Assembly (NCBI RefSeq): GCF_001632365.1
Contig: NW_024468510.1
Location: forward strand, 711,530-775,529
Reading direction: 5' to 3'
Origin: Laetiporus sulphureus 93-53
Taxonomy: Eukaryota; Basidiomycota; Agaricomycetes; Polyporales; Laetiporaceae
DNA: 64,000 nt
Shown: positions 47,842 through 59,347 of the stretch, one piece after another
How positions within the stretch are numbered: the stretch's first letter is position 1
How the letters are laid out: each line of letters starts with the position of its first letter
Translations under genes and position numbers: made by a program
Notes under the pieces: generated by a model
The model's input: the letters and a program-made list of their open reading frames with translations, nothing else
Databases searched by the model: none
Told to the model about the DNA's origin: nothing

Positions 47842-48721
47842 ATGTGGCATATCTACAGTGCCCCAAGCAAGCGTCGCATCGAAACCGATGTTATGAAGCT
47901 GTAAGTCTCCCGCCTCCACTCCTTGTTTTATCTCAGGGTGCCGACCGTGCTGATGGTTAGGCTGATGTCTGATTACGAGGTGAACCTCGTCAATGATAAC
48001 ATGCAGGAGTTCTACGTTCGCTTCTACGGTCCTGCAGAAAGTGAGCATAGTTCTCTTCATAAATGGTCGCCCACCGGCGTGCTGACTATGTGGCGACAGC
48101 ACCTTTCGCAGGTGGCGTTTGGAAGATACATGTGGAGCTCCCTGACCAGTACCCATTCAAGTCTCCCAGTATCGGCTTCATGAACAAGATCTTCCACCCC
48201 AACATCGACGAGCTGTGCGTGCATGCTTGCCTCCCCGCTCTATTCTCGTCACCTGGACTGATAGCTCCGCGCGCCCGCAGGAGCGGCTCTGTGTGCCTGG
48301 ACGTCATCAACCAGACTTGGTCACCTATGTTCGGTGAGCGCTCGCGCCTTACAGTTTTCACCTTCCCAGGGCAATTCATAGCCCATACTCATGCGGCCCG
48401 ATAATGCAGACATGATCAACATATTCGAAGTTTTCCTTCCACAGCTCTTGCGCTACCCCAATCCGAGTGACCCGCTGAACGGTGAGGCAGCTGCACTGCT
48501 CATGCGCCACCCAAAGGAGTACGATGCCAAGGTCAAGGGTGCGTGTATATCTCTTCTTATCTCCCACGGCTATGACTGATATCTCGCGACTAGAATATGT
48601 GCAGCGCTTTGCGACGAAGGAGGCTGCGGACGCGGCAGCAGGCAAGGAAGAGGAGGATGAAGAGGACGATGAGATGAGCGAAGTCAGCAGCATAAGCGAG
48701 GAAGAGGCTACCGAGTCGTGA
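47842..48721 (+). CDS. UBC8: Ubiquitin-conjugating enzyme E2, Ubc8/UBE2H type
   Basis: E2 that passes ubiquitin from E1 to substrates. The Ubc8/UBE2H subtype works with the GID/CTLH ligase, which degrades gluconeogenic enzymes in yeast. Six exons join in frame: 47842-47900, 47961-48040, 48100-48214, 48281-48333, 48410-48538 and 48594-48721, giving 187 aa. Hallmarks are [54 protein letters not shown] and the catalytic Cys in [15 protein letters not shown]. The C-terminal tail is acidic ([15 protein letters not shown]), as in this subtype. The extreme N-terminus is uncertain: [12 protein letters not shown] reads straight through a possible acceptor, so a spliced shorter first exon is an alternative. 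It is convergent with the THO subunit gene. Confidence 0.94.
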
Positions 48722-49105
48722 CTCGTTGGTACGTTATCCGCTCGTACTAGTCACCTCTGCCTCCTTCCTGGCTTCCGCCTGTTGGAAAGTTGTTCCTCGC
48801 CTTTTCGGTTGCATTCTACTTATCACACGGACTTTTCATTCCTCCGCATCTCATTCCAGCTACGCTTGTGTTACACCCCTACGTCGTTCTCGCTCGGAGT
48901 AAATAGCTGTATGTAAATTCACTGTACCCAACTGTCTGGTAACCAAGTCTCAGGCATGATAGCTTTCGGCTCGTCGGGCCTGATGCATCGGAACAACGGA
49001 ATGTGGTCGTTCTCAACGAGTATCCAGCAGGTAAGTGGGTCTGGATTGCAGTGAGGTAGTAGAAGGCATTAAGTATCGAAAGCCCGTTAATCCAAAGCAA
49101 CGCGA
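48722..49105. other. Convergent 3' flanks of UBC8 and THO subunit gene
   Basis: Only untranslated sequence is apparent. Minus-strand codons continue beyond the THO subunit stop but show no features. No terminator motif can be assigned in a fungal context. Confidence 0.4.
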
Positions 49106-50015
49106 TCAACCCGGCACCGGTGTGTTTGCTGGGGTGTCTGTACTTTGCACGAGGTCTGCCACCTTCTTCTGCACCTCCGTAGCAGTCTGTACGTGAATTA
49201 AGTTCATGATACTGATGACGAAGAGAAAGTAGTTCCCACAGACCTTGATGAGAGTGTCGACCTGAGTTTTCACAGATTCCATTGTGGCGAGCTTGGCCTT
49301 GCTCTCCTTGAGCAGCTCCTCCTTCTCCTTCAGGATATCCTTCTGTTTCTGATCGAGCCTTTACAGATAGAGAGCTAAGCATGTAGCGGGCCAATTATGA
49401 GCAAGTATGGCGCACCTCTGTCTTTCCACGAGTTCGAAACTCAGCCGATTAAGCATCAGCTGATGTTCGTCCGCCAGCACACCCTCAGTCCTCGCCTCTT
49501 CTGGCGCAAGCTGAGTGAACTCCTCGATAGAGTACAATGGTATATCCTGGTAGATTGAGCTGCCAGTCCGCGCGGCGGTGTCAGATCGTGCGGGCAATTA
49601 CTTGGATATAGGCCACTCACGCGAATTGGCGACACTTTTCTATCTCCCGCTCAAGATGTCGCTTCTCGTATAGCAAATTCTGCAGGCCAAGGTATGTCTG
49701 GTCCATCTCATGGCGGGCATCGGCGGTAACCTGCTTGCGCGCGCGGGTGGCACCATTGGCAGCACGGTTGACGGCCTTAAGATGGGCAAATAGGGCGCCA
49801 GCACGGATGTGGATGGCGGCGGGGTCCCAGTCGAGATACTGTGCGGAGACGAGGTCGCGGAGTTTGTCGATGGCAACGTCGGGGAGGGGTGGGAGGACGA
49901 CGTCCGTGCTGCTGTCGTCGACGGCCATGGCGGCGGCGAGTTCGGCGAACGAGGGTGTGGGAAGAGAGGAACGGAGGCCGGACCGGGGCACGGGACGTGA
50001 AGTGGGGTGCATCAT
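49106..50015 (-). CDS. THO complex subunit 5-like (THOC5/FMIP family)
   Basis: THO couples transcription to mRNA export in the nucleus; the THOC5 subunit is mostly coiled coil. Four exons join in frame: 50015-49621, 49559-49416, 49358-49244 and 49186-49106, giving 244 aa. Recognisable blocks are LGLQNLLYEKRHLEREIEKC, YSIEEFTQLAPEEA and DEHQLMLNRLSFELVERQRL, then a Lys/Glu coiled coil ending in TATEVQKKVADLVQ. Only the N-terminal half of the animal protein is represented, which is usual for short fungal members. Two adjacent ATG codons (50015 and 50012) are possible starts. It shares a 189-bp divergent promoter with G6PD. Confidence 0.88.
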
Positions 50016-50204
50016 GTCCTTGTCATCATGGACGGCGATTCGAGGGAATTACTGTAAGCCTCGATTACACGCCTGCTGAACGAGCAGGCGCCTCTAGATC
50101 TCCCAAGCAACGACTGCTCGTCCTCTCACACTCCCCGTCTCTCTTTTCTTCTCCTTCCTTCTCGACATTCACCACCTCCCTAGACATCTTCGAATACTAC
50201 CACC
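50016..50204. promoter_or_regulatory. Divergent promoter, THO subunit / G6PD
   Basis: Start codons of the two head-to-head genes are 189 bases apart. A pyrimidine-rich stretch precedes the G6PD ATG, as in many highly expressed fungal genes. No clear TATA box was seen. Shared regulation is inferred only. Confidence 0.55.
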
Positions 50205-52574
50205 ATGACTGGCCGTCCGCGCGCGATGTCGGGCACCATCCCTTCGATGGAGGCCGCCCACGACGAGCTCAAGGAGAATACCATCATCGTTGGTGCGTCT
50301 GATCGCACGTCGCCTCCCCGCGTTTTGTTGATGCGTCATACCTACCCATGTAGTCCTGGGCGCCTCTGGAGATCTTGCGAAGAAGAAGGTGAGTGATCGT
50401 CTGTTCTCTCGGGGGCGAGGCTGCGACCGTGATTTGTATGCCGCGGACTGTTTGCTTTGTCGTGGGCATGCTGCAATTGATCGACGCGGATCTTGGCCGT
50501 AGCTCGCACCCCCTGCTTAGGCGCGTTCCAACGAGGTGCAGTCTTGAAAAGATACACTCCTCGGCAATGCATGAGGGCCTCGGGGTTGATGTCCCCCGCA
50601 GCTACTCTACAGCACCTCGCGGGCCAGACGTGCTTTCGAGGATGGCAGGGGCGATGACTGATAAGCGCGATGGTACTGTTGAAGGCAATTTCGTACACGA
50701 ACGTTTCCGACATTATACCAGCCCGCCCGCCAAGCCGGCCGTCCATTCGAACGCTTGCTTTTTAGTGTCTATGTGTCACAGGCTGCTGGATGGCGGGGCG
50801 ATTTTAGCAGTATTCTAACTCACAAGTTAACAGACGTACCCTGCTCTCTTCGGTCTGTACCGGATGGGTTTCCTTCCTAAGGGAATCCAAATTGTCGGCT
50901 ATGCACGCACCAAGATGGATGACGCCGAGTATCACAAGCGTGTCACATCATACATCAAGGTCGACGATGATGATGCTGATGGAAAGACAAAACTCGACGA
51001 ATTCAAGAAGATAACCTCGTACATTTCAGGTGGCTACGAGGACTCGCCATCCTTCGAGAACCTCAACAGATACGTAGAGAATCTCGAGTCCGGATACCAA
51101 ACCATGGAACGCAATCGCATTTTCTACCTTGCTCTTCCTCCCAGCGTCTTCATTCCAGTCGCACAACACCTCAAGGATCAGTGCTATTTCCCACCAAAGA
51201 TCGGCAAATGCCGCATTATCGTCGAAAAGCCGTTTGGGAAAGACCTTGAGTCCTCCCGTGAGCTTCTTGGATCCTTGAAGCAACATTGGACAGAAGATGA
51301 AACCTTCCGGATTGACCACTACCTCGGGAAGGAAATGGTTAAGAATCTGCTCGTGCTTCGCTTTGCCAACATCGCATTCAGCTCCTTCTGGGACAAGAAC
51401 TCGATCAGTAATGTCCAGATTACGTTCAAAGAACCATTCGGTACCGAAGGTCGTGGCGGATACTTCGATGAATTCGGAATCATTCGTGACATCCTCCAGA
51501 ACCGTTTGCATATATTCACCGAATTTGTTTGAAAACGGCAAGCTAACGTCATCTTCGTACAGATTTATTGCAGGTGTTGAGCGTCCTGACCATGGAGCGA
51601 CCCGTCTCGTTCGCGGCAGAGGATATCCGTGACGAGAAGGTGCATAGCCCATTTTCATCTGTAGTGTAGTGCTCGCTCTGCTCACCTCTCGGCACAGGTG
51701 AAAGTCTTACGTTCAATCCCGCCCATTGAGCGCAGTGATACCTTACTCGGCCAGTACGTCGCTGCGCACGGCAAGCCCGGCTACCTCGATGACGACACAG
51801 TTCCACACAACTCAGTCTGTCCCACGTATGCCGCGACCACGCTCTGGATCCACAACCCCCGGTGGGAGGGTGTGCCCTTCATCTTGAAGGCCGGCAAAGG
51901 TTGGAATGAGCTGACGTTCTGCTGGATGTGTCACTAATCAGGTCTCTACGCAGCACTCAACGAGGCAAAGGTAGAGATCCGGATACAGTTCAAGGACGTG
52001 ACACAGGGTATCTTCAAGGACATCTCGCGTAACGAGCTCGTCATCCGCATTCAGCCTTCGGAGGCTGTATACTTGAAGTTAAACACGAAAACGCCTGGTC
52101 TTTACACCCGTGCGATCCCAACGGAGATGGATTTGACGTACAAGCGGCGTTTCGTGGAGGCCAAGATCCCGGAGGCATATGAGGCGCTGATTCTTGACGC
52201 ACTCAAGGGTGACCACTCCAACTTCGTCCGAGATGATGAGCTGGACGTTGCCTGGAAGGTAGTTGTTCTCGAATGTAACTGAATGTACAGAGCTGACCTA
52301 CATGTTGCTGCACACCAGATCTTCACCCCAATTCTTCACTGGATAGACGGCAAGAATGGGCCCTCGCCGAAGCCCGTTCCCTACCCATATGGCTCGCGCG
52401 GTCCGAAAGAGCTCGATGCGTTCATCGCGAAGTACGGTTACAAGCGGACTGTTGCGGAATAGTGAGTTCCGTCCATTGACGTTGTGTTGCATGCTCTTAA
52501 CCTCGCCACCTTCTTGTTACTTCCGCTAATGCGCATATAGCGAGTGGCCGGTGACGAATCTAGCATCGTTGTGA
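50205..52574 (+). CDS. ZWF1: Glucose-6-phosphate 1-dehydrogenase
   Basis: First enzyme of the oxidative pentose phosphate pathway (EC 1.1.1.49), making NADPH in the cytosol. Eight exons join in frame: 50205-50292, 50354-50388, 50834-51503, 51563-51639, 51698-51899, 51954-52258, 52319-52461 and 52541-52574, giving 517 aa, the normal length. The NADP fingerprint is [18 protein letters not shown] (split by intron 2), then [23 protein letters not shown] and the active-site RIDHYLGKE with the substrate-binding Lys. Structural NADP site residues lie in [19 protein letters not shown] and [18 protein letters not shown]. The end reads [11 protein letters not shown]. Intron 2 is 445 nt while all others are 54-80 nt. 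No defect is seen. Confidence 0.97.
50389..50833 (+). other. Unusually long intron 2 of the G6PD gene
   Basis: This intron starts GTGAGTG right after the codons for the NADP-binding loop and ends AACAG. At 445 nt it is about eight times the local norm. Open frames inside it on either strand have no known features, so it is read as noncoding. It may hold regulatory sequence or a small RNA; nothing specific was identified. Confidence 0.8.
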
Positions 52575-53572
52575 AGTTTTACGTGTGCATGCCGAGTCTC
52601 GTTGTCATGTTAGCTGAGTCTTGAAGCTTGATGTCTTATTATCGGCGGATGCATTGACTGTTTGGATGTGGAGCGCGAGAAAGCAAAGAAGTTTGTGAAG
52701 AGTGGTAATTAGAATCTTGCTTGTATGTTGTGTAATTGAAACTGTATCACTGCCCAGAAGACATCTGCATTGCTTTGACTAGATCACCAAATGTTCACTT
52801 GTTCGAGATGCTCGACATTGTCGAGTCTCGACCGGCTGGACCTACGTAAATTTGCAGACCCGAAAAGCACAACGCTATCGTTGTTCGGTACCCTTCACCC
52901 ACGTCGTGATCGGGAATCAAGCTGTGGCTCGACCTGTCCCCCTTAGACCGGTAGAAGGTTACCATTCAGCACATCTAGGCGAACGTGTCAGGTAACGCCA
53001 ACGCTCTGCATTGCTCAAGCGTCATTCAGTTGCTGAGAAATTCCTTCCAGGGCTGTATCTGCCGGTATTGTATCCCATACTTATCAAAGCTCTGATGTTC
53101 TCTCCTATCTGCTGCGGCGTGCAGAGGTTGTCCTATCCTTTTGAAGGTTTCCCAGCCAGCACTCCACGTGCACGACACGCTAATCGGCTTCCGATTTCAT
53201 GGTTAAGGACGACCTGTCTCGCACCCACCGGAGATGAAACAGCACATCGCCGAGCGCGTGGCGCTGGGGCACACACGCTGCTACTTACGGTGATAGATAG
53301 TCTGTCAAATCGCTACATACGTGCGTTTTGCCGGTTTGAGTGTTGAAGATGGGCACATGCACTCTTATACTACTCTGGAGCCCGCCGGAGACTATTGCTT
53401 TGGACTCAGTGATACGTTGTTCTTGTCTTCTCTGTCGCTTCTGCCGCGGTATCATGATGACAGCTTCATAAGGTTCGGCGCTTGTGGGCTAATTTATAGA
53501 GCTCAGTATCTTAGGGATAGAGACTTCTTCCACACCCTGCTGTCTTACGTTGTGACCAGACTAGGACTCGAT
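52575..53572. other. Intergenic, G6PD 3' flank and membrane-protein promoter
   Basis: No gene was recognised. Plus-strand frames run into the next gene's 5' end but carry no domain. One short direct repeat pair around tcgagatgctcgacattgtcgagtctcgacc near 52804 is a local palindrome-like stretch of doubtful meaning. Confidence 0.35.
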
Positions 53573-55193
53573 ATGTCGGCTGTCGCGGCATTACACGGAT
53601 TGGATGCGGAGACGCTCAAACAGCAAGTGTCTCGTTTGTGCCCAATTCAGTCGCGACTAATGTTGATCCCATATCGACATGTAGCCTCATTTTCTCGCAA
53701 TACCTATATCTTGCAGCTGCGGGTACGTGGCTCATGCATCTTGCCATTCTGTGTGGTATTGACCAGGGCTTCAGTATTTTGTTGCTACGACTATTGCTTG
53801 ACGTTCCATCACGAGGTCCGATATGCTTGGTCTGCTAAGCTGTCTGGACTTACGGTGCTTTTCTACGTGCTTCGATACTGTTCGCTGTCCATCGTTCCCA
53901 CAACGATATTGAAGTGCCTTCCGTGGATAACTCAGTCAGCAGCGGCCAGTGTGAGTTATTTTCATGCTCTTGTATCCTAGTTGAGCTGAACACCACGTAG
54001 AGGTACGTGCGCCAATCGCAAGTGGATCGGCTGAGTACAATGTATGTTGAACAGCTGCGCAATCATAGTGAAGGTAGAAATGGCTTTCAACACGACTGTC
54101 CTATGTGGTGCTGCATGTGAGACAGCTCTGTGTATCATGATAGTTTGTTCTAAAACCTATGAATGTCCTATAGACTTCGCCGCTCTGCGCGTTTATGCAA
54201 TCTTCGATTATAGCAAGACACTTTTTTGGATTGCACTCGCTATAGGGCAGATCAACCCTGTATTCTGTCTTGTGAGCATAGCGGATCAATCAATGCAATC
54301 TGAAGACAGCTGACGCATCCTTTCCAGTACATTTTCCTTCATTCTGCACCCGACTACTTCCGACTACCTATACCATCTGGAGGTTGTGCAATAACCACAT
54401 CTGTCAACAGCACGAGGTACGACTCTGCCTTGTCCATTTTGTTCTGATAGCTGAGCGATCTGTACAGATGTTTGTAGCTTTTATCCACAATTCAAACAGA
54501 GAAGATAGAGACTGATATATACTCCTGTAAAGTTATGATCGGCGGTAGGGCAACCGCATTGATCCTGGATGCCACCGTATTCCTCGCTACATGGCACAAG
54601 ACCAGATCTATGAATGGTTCGTTGATTACTGTTGTCCTCAACAGAGATAGTAGGCCTCCTTTGCCCGTAATATCGTCCTCCTGAGGGGCTAATCTATGGC
54701 CTTTGCAGGCTGTCTGTACTTCGCGTGAGTGAAGGTCTGATTCTAGCGGTTCATCGGCCTCAACAGGTACTGCACAGTCTACTCTTTATCACGAACTTCG
54801 TCAGCCTGGCCATGCTCTGGCACACCTGGAAGGTGATTGCCTTTCTCTTCCACTCCATAGGCCAGCCTTCACCCTCACTGTGGCGTGATTATTCCCATCA
54901 GTATGTTGAGCCCGTATCGACCTGGATCGCCATGTACGTGCTCTTCCTTTTTACCACCATGGTCTATCATCGCTGTGCTAATACGCACGTAACGCTGCAG
55001 AATCACCGCAACGCTGACATCACACTTCATCCTCGACCTCCGCAAGGTGTCCCAGCGAAGCGATGCCGCAGTATTGGCAGAAGCGGAGCACATGCAGGCC
55101 TCTGAGTCGTTCCAGCTCCAAGCGACTGAGACGATCGTCTTTGCCACAGAAAGCGGGCAAAGCGTGAGCGACATGCAGCGGTCTGTGGTGTGA
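53573..55193 (+). CDS. Multi-helix membrane protein, DUF6533-like
   Basis: Basidiomycete-expanded integral membrane protein with about seven helices; function unknown. Clear exons include LIFSQYLYLAAAG, VFCCYDYCLTFHHEVRYAWS (the family's opening signature), LTVLFYVLRYCSLSIVP, DFAALRVYAIFDYSKTLFWI, ALILDATVFLATWHKTRSMN, ITVVLNRDSCLYFALLFITN and the end TATLTSHFILDLRKVSQRSD. It ends at TGA 55191-55193, reached through an intron that starts at GTACGTG in the WIA codons. The N-terminal exon (53573-53626 would give MSAVAALHGLDAETLKQQ) does not join exon 2 in phase with the obvious splice sites, and the exon around 54050-54070 is uncertain, so the model is incomplete there. Frame breaks cannot be excluded. 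Confidence 0.72.
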
Positions 55194-56624
55194 AAAATAC
55201 CGGCCTGAAGCCATGATCTTCAAATTCTTCGCATGATCCAGCCCGCACGGTCTTTGCCCTTGCCTGTCACACCACAGTCCGTTGACCTGGTGTACGATAC
55301 CCGTCTCACTTCTATCCTTCTTGTACTCCCCAGTCACAGATAGATAACTGCCAGGGGATTCCAGCCTAGGGGATTTCAGTGAGCGCCTGTACCGGCTTCG
55401 GACCTTTTTTGCTCATCTCGTTGGTTCTTGATGCATAATTGAATGCATGCGCCAATTGTTTTGCATCCAAGTTGCGCAAAAGAGCCAATCACAGACTGTT
55501 CACCGTAATATCGTTGTCCCCCCCTTTTTTGGCTGTCTGGAGAGGACAAAGCTGTATAGAGGCGTATACACTTAGATAATCAGGTCATAAATGTTGCCCT
55601 CTCGGGCGCATATATAATGCATCATCGGATTGCCACAAAGCGAGTGTAGCAGGATATGAACGTCGATGAAGCATGAACTTCACGTAGCTGCAGATGGACA
55701 GGGCAGCGAGGCACGGCCGCGGTACGAACGCCCTTGCTGCGAGGTTGAGACTCTCCAGGAAGACTGCTCGGCTCCCTGGGTATCAGACCCAGCAGACGAG
55801 CGCGCGTTTCAGCAAAGTCTTCCGACGTTCGCGCCAAAAAAAAGGTACCATAATAGCCGATGACTCGCTCGCATATTTCGCGCGGAAAGCGAGAGTTCTG
55901 AGCGGCCGATCGAAGCGGGCGACTCGCATATATTCATCACTGCAGAACTAGCAGAACTGGAAGACATCGCACTTAGCTGCTCGGTGGCCGGCATCAGTAC
56001 GCGCTTGAGACGGTGCTTCGATTCTACTCACGAACAAAATCCACGTAATGCAGTGCGTGCCGAGCGCCGACCGCTTCTTCCCCGCAGCCTGAACGTTGAA
56101 CGTCGAACGCCGAGCCCGAGTAATTGATGGACCGCACATCAACGTCCATTGCTTCTAGCGGCGGGCGTCATCGACCATGAGACAAGTACCGATACCGTTC
56201 AGCGCTGTACGCGGGCGGACGTCAGACAAAACGCACGAGTTCACAAACGATCAACAGAACATGCATCATCAATATCGTCTCAGCACGCAAAAACCTGTCA
56301 AAAGCCAACCATCACATGTGATCCAGAGAAGGATTAGCGTATGCATGTAAATACAAGAGATTCCAGTAACACCAGATAACATGACGATGACCGAGACGAC
56401 CCAGCGGCCGCTCGAAACCACCACCGTGCGCTCTATCCGACCAAACAACCATGCGTACTAGTAACGTGCGACCCACCTACCCAACTCGCACTCTCATCCT
56501 CACGGCCCGCCCACCGCCGGACGCTCTCCAACACCCCCCACCGCCGCCTGCGCAACGAACACCGCAAGCAGCGCGCCCACAAACGCATACGGCCACGGTC
56601 CAACGCCCACGAGCATCGCGCGTA
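55194..56624. other. Intergenic, no recognised gene
   Basis: About 1.4 kb between convergent genes. Frames under 90 codons on both strands lack features. A run of nine A near 55838 and an 8-bp C/T tract near 55519 are simple sequence. Sequence just after the LON-domain gene stop stays open on the minus strand and hydrophobic for about 30 codons in another frame, which may be chance. Confidence 0.4.
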
Positions 56625-59347
56625 TCAGCACACGACGCAGCCACCAGAGAACCACCTGCAGGCGGGACGCAGACGCATAAGAACGGGCCCTTAAGGGAGA
56701 ATGGCCCGGTCAGGTTCGTCGGGTATGGGTTACAAAGGATGTGTCGCAGTGGGGAAAGGAGGGAGGACGAGGGGAGGGAAGAGCGTGGGGGTGAGAGGGC
56801 TCGCGACTCACCAGTTGCTCTGCAGCTGCTCGATCCAGTGCACGACGAGCCGTAGACGAAGGCGCGCTGAGCGGATCGGGAGGAGCTTCGCCTTTTCGTG
56901 CTCGTCGATCGGCAGGAGCTGTCCCGCTTGATTAGCTGGAAGCGCACTCGTACAGGGAGAAGAACTCACCGCGCCCATCCAGAAACTGAACGCCGCCGGG
57001 TCCTCCGGCATCGGCACGTACGCCGTATTCAGCTGGTGCACGACCCACGGCGTCCCCGCACGCAGCTCGTCCAGAAACGCATGGCACGTCGCCATCAAGT
57101 CCGCATTCGTCCGCGCCCTGGACCTCTCCCCGATGCCTCTCCCTCTCGCTCCTCCTCCCCCTTCCGCATCCCTTCCCCCACCTTCCGAAACCGCGTCCCC
57201 AGCCCCATCACTCGCACCTCCCGTCCCAGATCGTCCCTCGCCCGCTCCCCCATCCGCCTCTTCCTCTTCCCAATCATCCACCCGCTCCACCCTCGCCACC
57301 ACATACCCATCCAGTGTTCCCCGTTCCACGATCCGAAACCGCCACGCACCCCACGTCTCCACCACGCTCCGCCCGTCCGGCAGCATCTGCACGTTCCGTA
57401 TCTCCAACATCGTCCCGTACTCGTTCCCCGTCGACTGCGCCACCGGCGCGGGGTTGCCCGCCGCAGAGGGCAAATTTGCCGTCGACGTAGAGGCGGATGC
57501 GGCGGAGGCAGTAGATCGGGGTACGGCATAGGACGCAGCGGAGGGAGCCGCGCGCGGCGGTGGGATCATCCCGAAGCGCGGATTGGGCGTTGCGAGACAC
57601 CGGCGGAGCATCAGACGGTACCTATGTGCGCCCGTATTCAGCCTCCGCGTGCACGCACAGGACATCGCGAACTTACCTGGGTTCAAAAAAGTGTAGCATC
57701 GTCGGCATGCCCGGGAAGCTCAGCTGACACACAAACACAGGCGTGTCGAGCCGTGCATCTCGCTCTTCCGCCTCAAGCGCTGCGCGCCGTTCCTCATACG
57801 CGCCCGGGAACGCCTTCAACACTGCGCACGCGCATATGGTCCGATCACGCCAAGCCCGCAAATATGAAACACGCCGTGAGAATGCACAAACCCATCCGGC
57901 GTAATTCAGCATAGGCACGACAAAAGATGATGGCCGACTCACGTATCGCGAGAACGACCCGGTTGCACGGGTGCTCCTGGAAGTAGGTATAATCTGGGAG
58001 AGCGGTGCGGCAGAGCGGGCACGCGCTGCTGTGGTCGAGCGCGCGGTGTAGACAGCTCGCGCAGAATGTCTGTGGGCGGACAGCAGAGAGGGAGTAGTTA
58101 GCATGGGAATCAATATGAATGTACGCGAGCGAAGGCGATTGAATACGTTGCCAGAAATAATGAAGTGTGGAATGAATGGAGAGATGGGCACCCACATGTT
58201 GGCACGGCGTCGTGACTGGCTGCAGAAGCAGCGCGAAGCAGATCTCGCACGTCAGCTCGGCAAGGAGCTCCTTCTCGAAACGCGCGGCAGGGTCGCGCTC
58301 GCGTTCCCGTTCGCGATCGGTGGGGCGCCGAGAAGCGGGTGGAGGCGGGTGGAGGCGGCGGCGGCGTTTACGCGGTCGAGGTGGAGAATAAGTTGGGGAG
58401 GGGGAGCGCGGTCGTGAGGTAGAGGGGCCTGCGACGCTGTGGGAGGGTTGGTCGGTGTTCGAGGATGATGCCTCGGGAGGGTCGTAGTAGAGACCCTCAG
58501 TTGGATCGTCCACTCGCTCGCCTTCGCTTTCACTCTCCGTATCCGATGCCTCGAAAGCGGGGACTCGCTCGTCTCCCTCTTCAAACCATGCCTGCGCGCG
58601 CTGGACGAGGCCGAGGAGCTTGTTCACGGTGATGTCGACATGGGCGTGGGCGAGGAGATCCGGGGCGTCGTCCTCGCGTTGGCTGTGGCGAAAATGGGCG
58701 GGAGGCGGGACGAGGGTGACGCCAGAGTCAGGATGGGGTGCGAGGGTGGTGGGCGCAGGCGCACCGGAGCAGGTGGGGAGGGGGCAGCGGGTGAGGGGGT
58801 CGCCGTGGAGATGTTCTGCGCAGACGGTGTGGCCGCAGCGGAGGGTGAGGGGCACGGAGAGGGGGCGGGAAGGGTGGCAGATGGGGCAGTGGAGGAGCGG
58901 GAGGACGGCGTCGGGCGTCGGCGAGGGCGGGGGGACCATGGAGCTCGGTGGTGCCGCTGTGGCGGGAGGGAGCGGGACGTGTGGAGGGGCGGGGGAGATG
59001 GGGGTTGGAGGAAGAGGGACAGTGTGTGGGCTGATGGGCGTGGGCGGGGGACGAGTCTCGCATGGAGAGCTGGGTGCCGACGGCGATGGGGAGGAGGACG
59101 GATGGCGTGAGGCGGCGGATCGCAGGCGTGCGCTGGGGCCGCTGCAAGAGCTGCCCGCTGTTGATCGTCGATGCCCCTCACGATCGGCGCGTTCCATCGC
59201 GGCCGGCACGTCCTCTGAGGGGGCGGCATCGTGCGGCTTACCCGGCGTGGCGCGCTGGCGGTTCATGCAGGCGCAAGAAAGAACGGCGACGAGATGGAGG
59301 GGAGGGGATCGGGCGTTGTACGCCATTTGAGAGTGGATCGCTCGCAT
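56625..59347 (-). CDS. Double RING finger and LON-domain protein (LONRF-like)
   Basis: Probable E3 ubiquitin ligase combining RING fingers with the substrate-binding domain of Lon protease but no protease. Six exons join in frame: 59347-58196, 58069-57943, 57821-57677, 57621-56970, 56918-56812 and 56655-56625, giving 737 aa from the first ATG. RING 1 reads CPICHPSRPLSVPL, then LRCGHTVCAEHL and RCPLPTC. A Pro/Ser-rich and acidic linker follows. RING 2 reads CEICFALLLQPVTTPCQHTF, then CASCLHRALDHSSACPLCR. The LON domain has DTPVFVCQLSFPGMPTMLHF, FEPRYRLMLRRC, NEYGTMLEIRNVQMLPDGRS, DGYVVARVERV and LLPIDEHEKAKLLP, ending SNWWFSGGCVVC. Alternative starts are at 59326 and 59266. Extra Ser/Ala linker sits inside the LON domain. 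Confidence 0.93.

Noticed and set aside
50342..50746. 134-codon minus-strand frame within the G6PD intron
   Set aside because: No known motif and it crosses into a G6PD exon; intron sequence is the simpler explanation.
52804..52836. Palindrome-like TCGAG-rich stretch
   Set aside because: Arms are short and imperfect and no longer structure or second copy was seen.
56970..57600. Several long plus- and minus-strand frames in the GC-rich LON region
   Set aside because: They are shadows; only the minus frame with the LON-domain signature and consistent splice phases is real.
58620..59330. 236-codon plus-strand frame opposite the LONRF-like gene
   Set aside because: It is the antisense shadow of the Pro-rich first exon, which has the real RING finger on the other strand.
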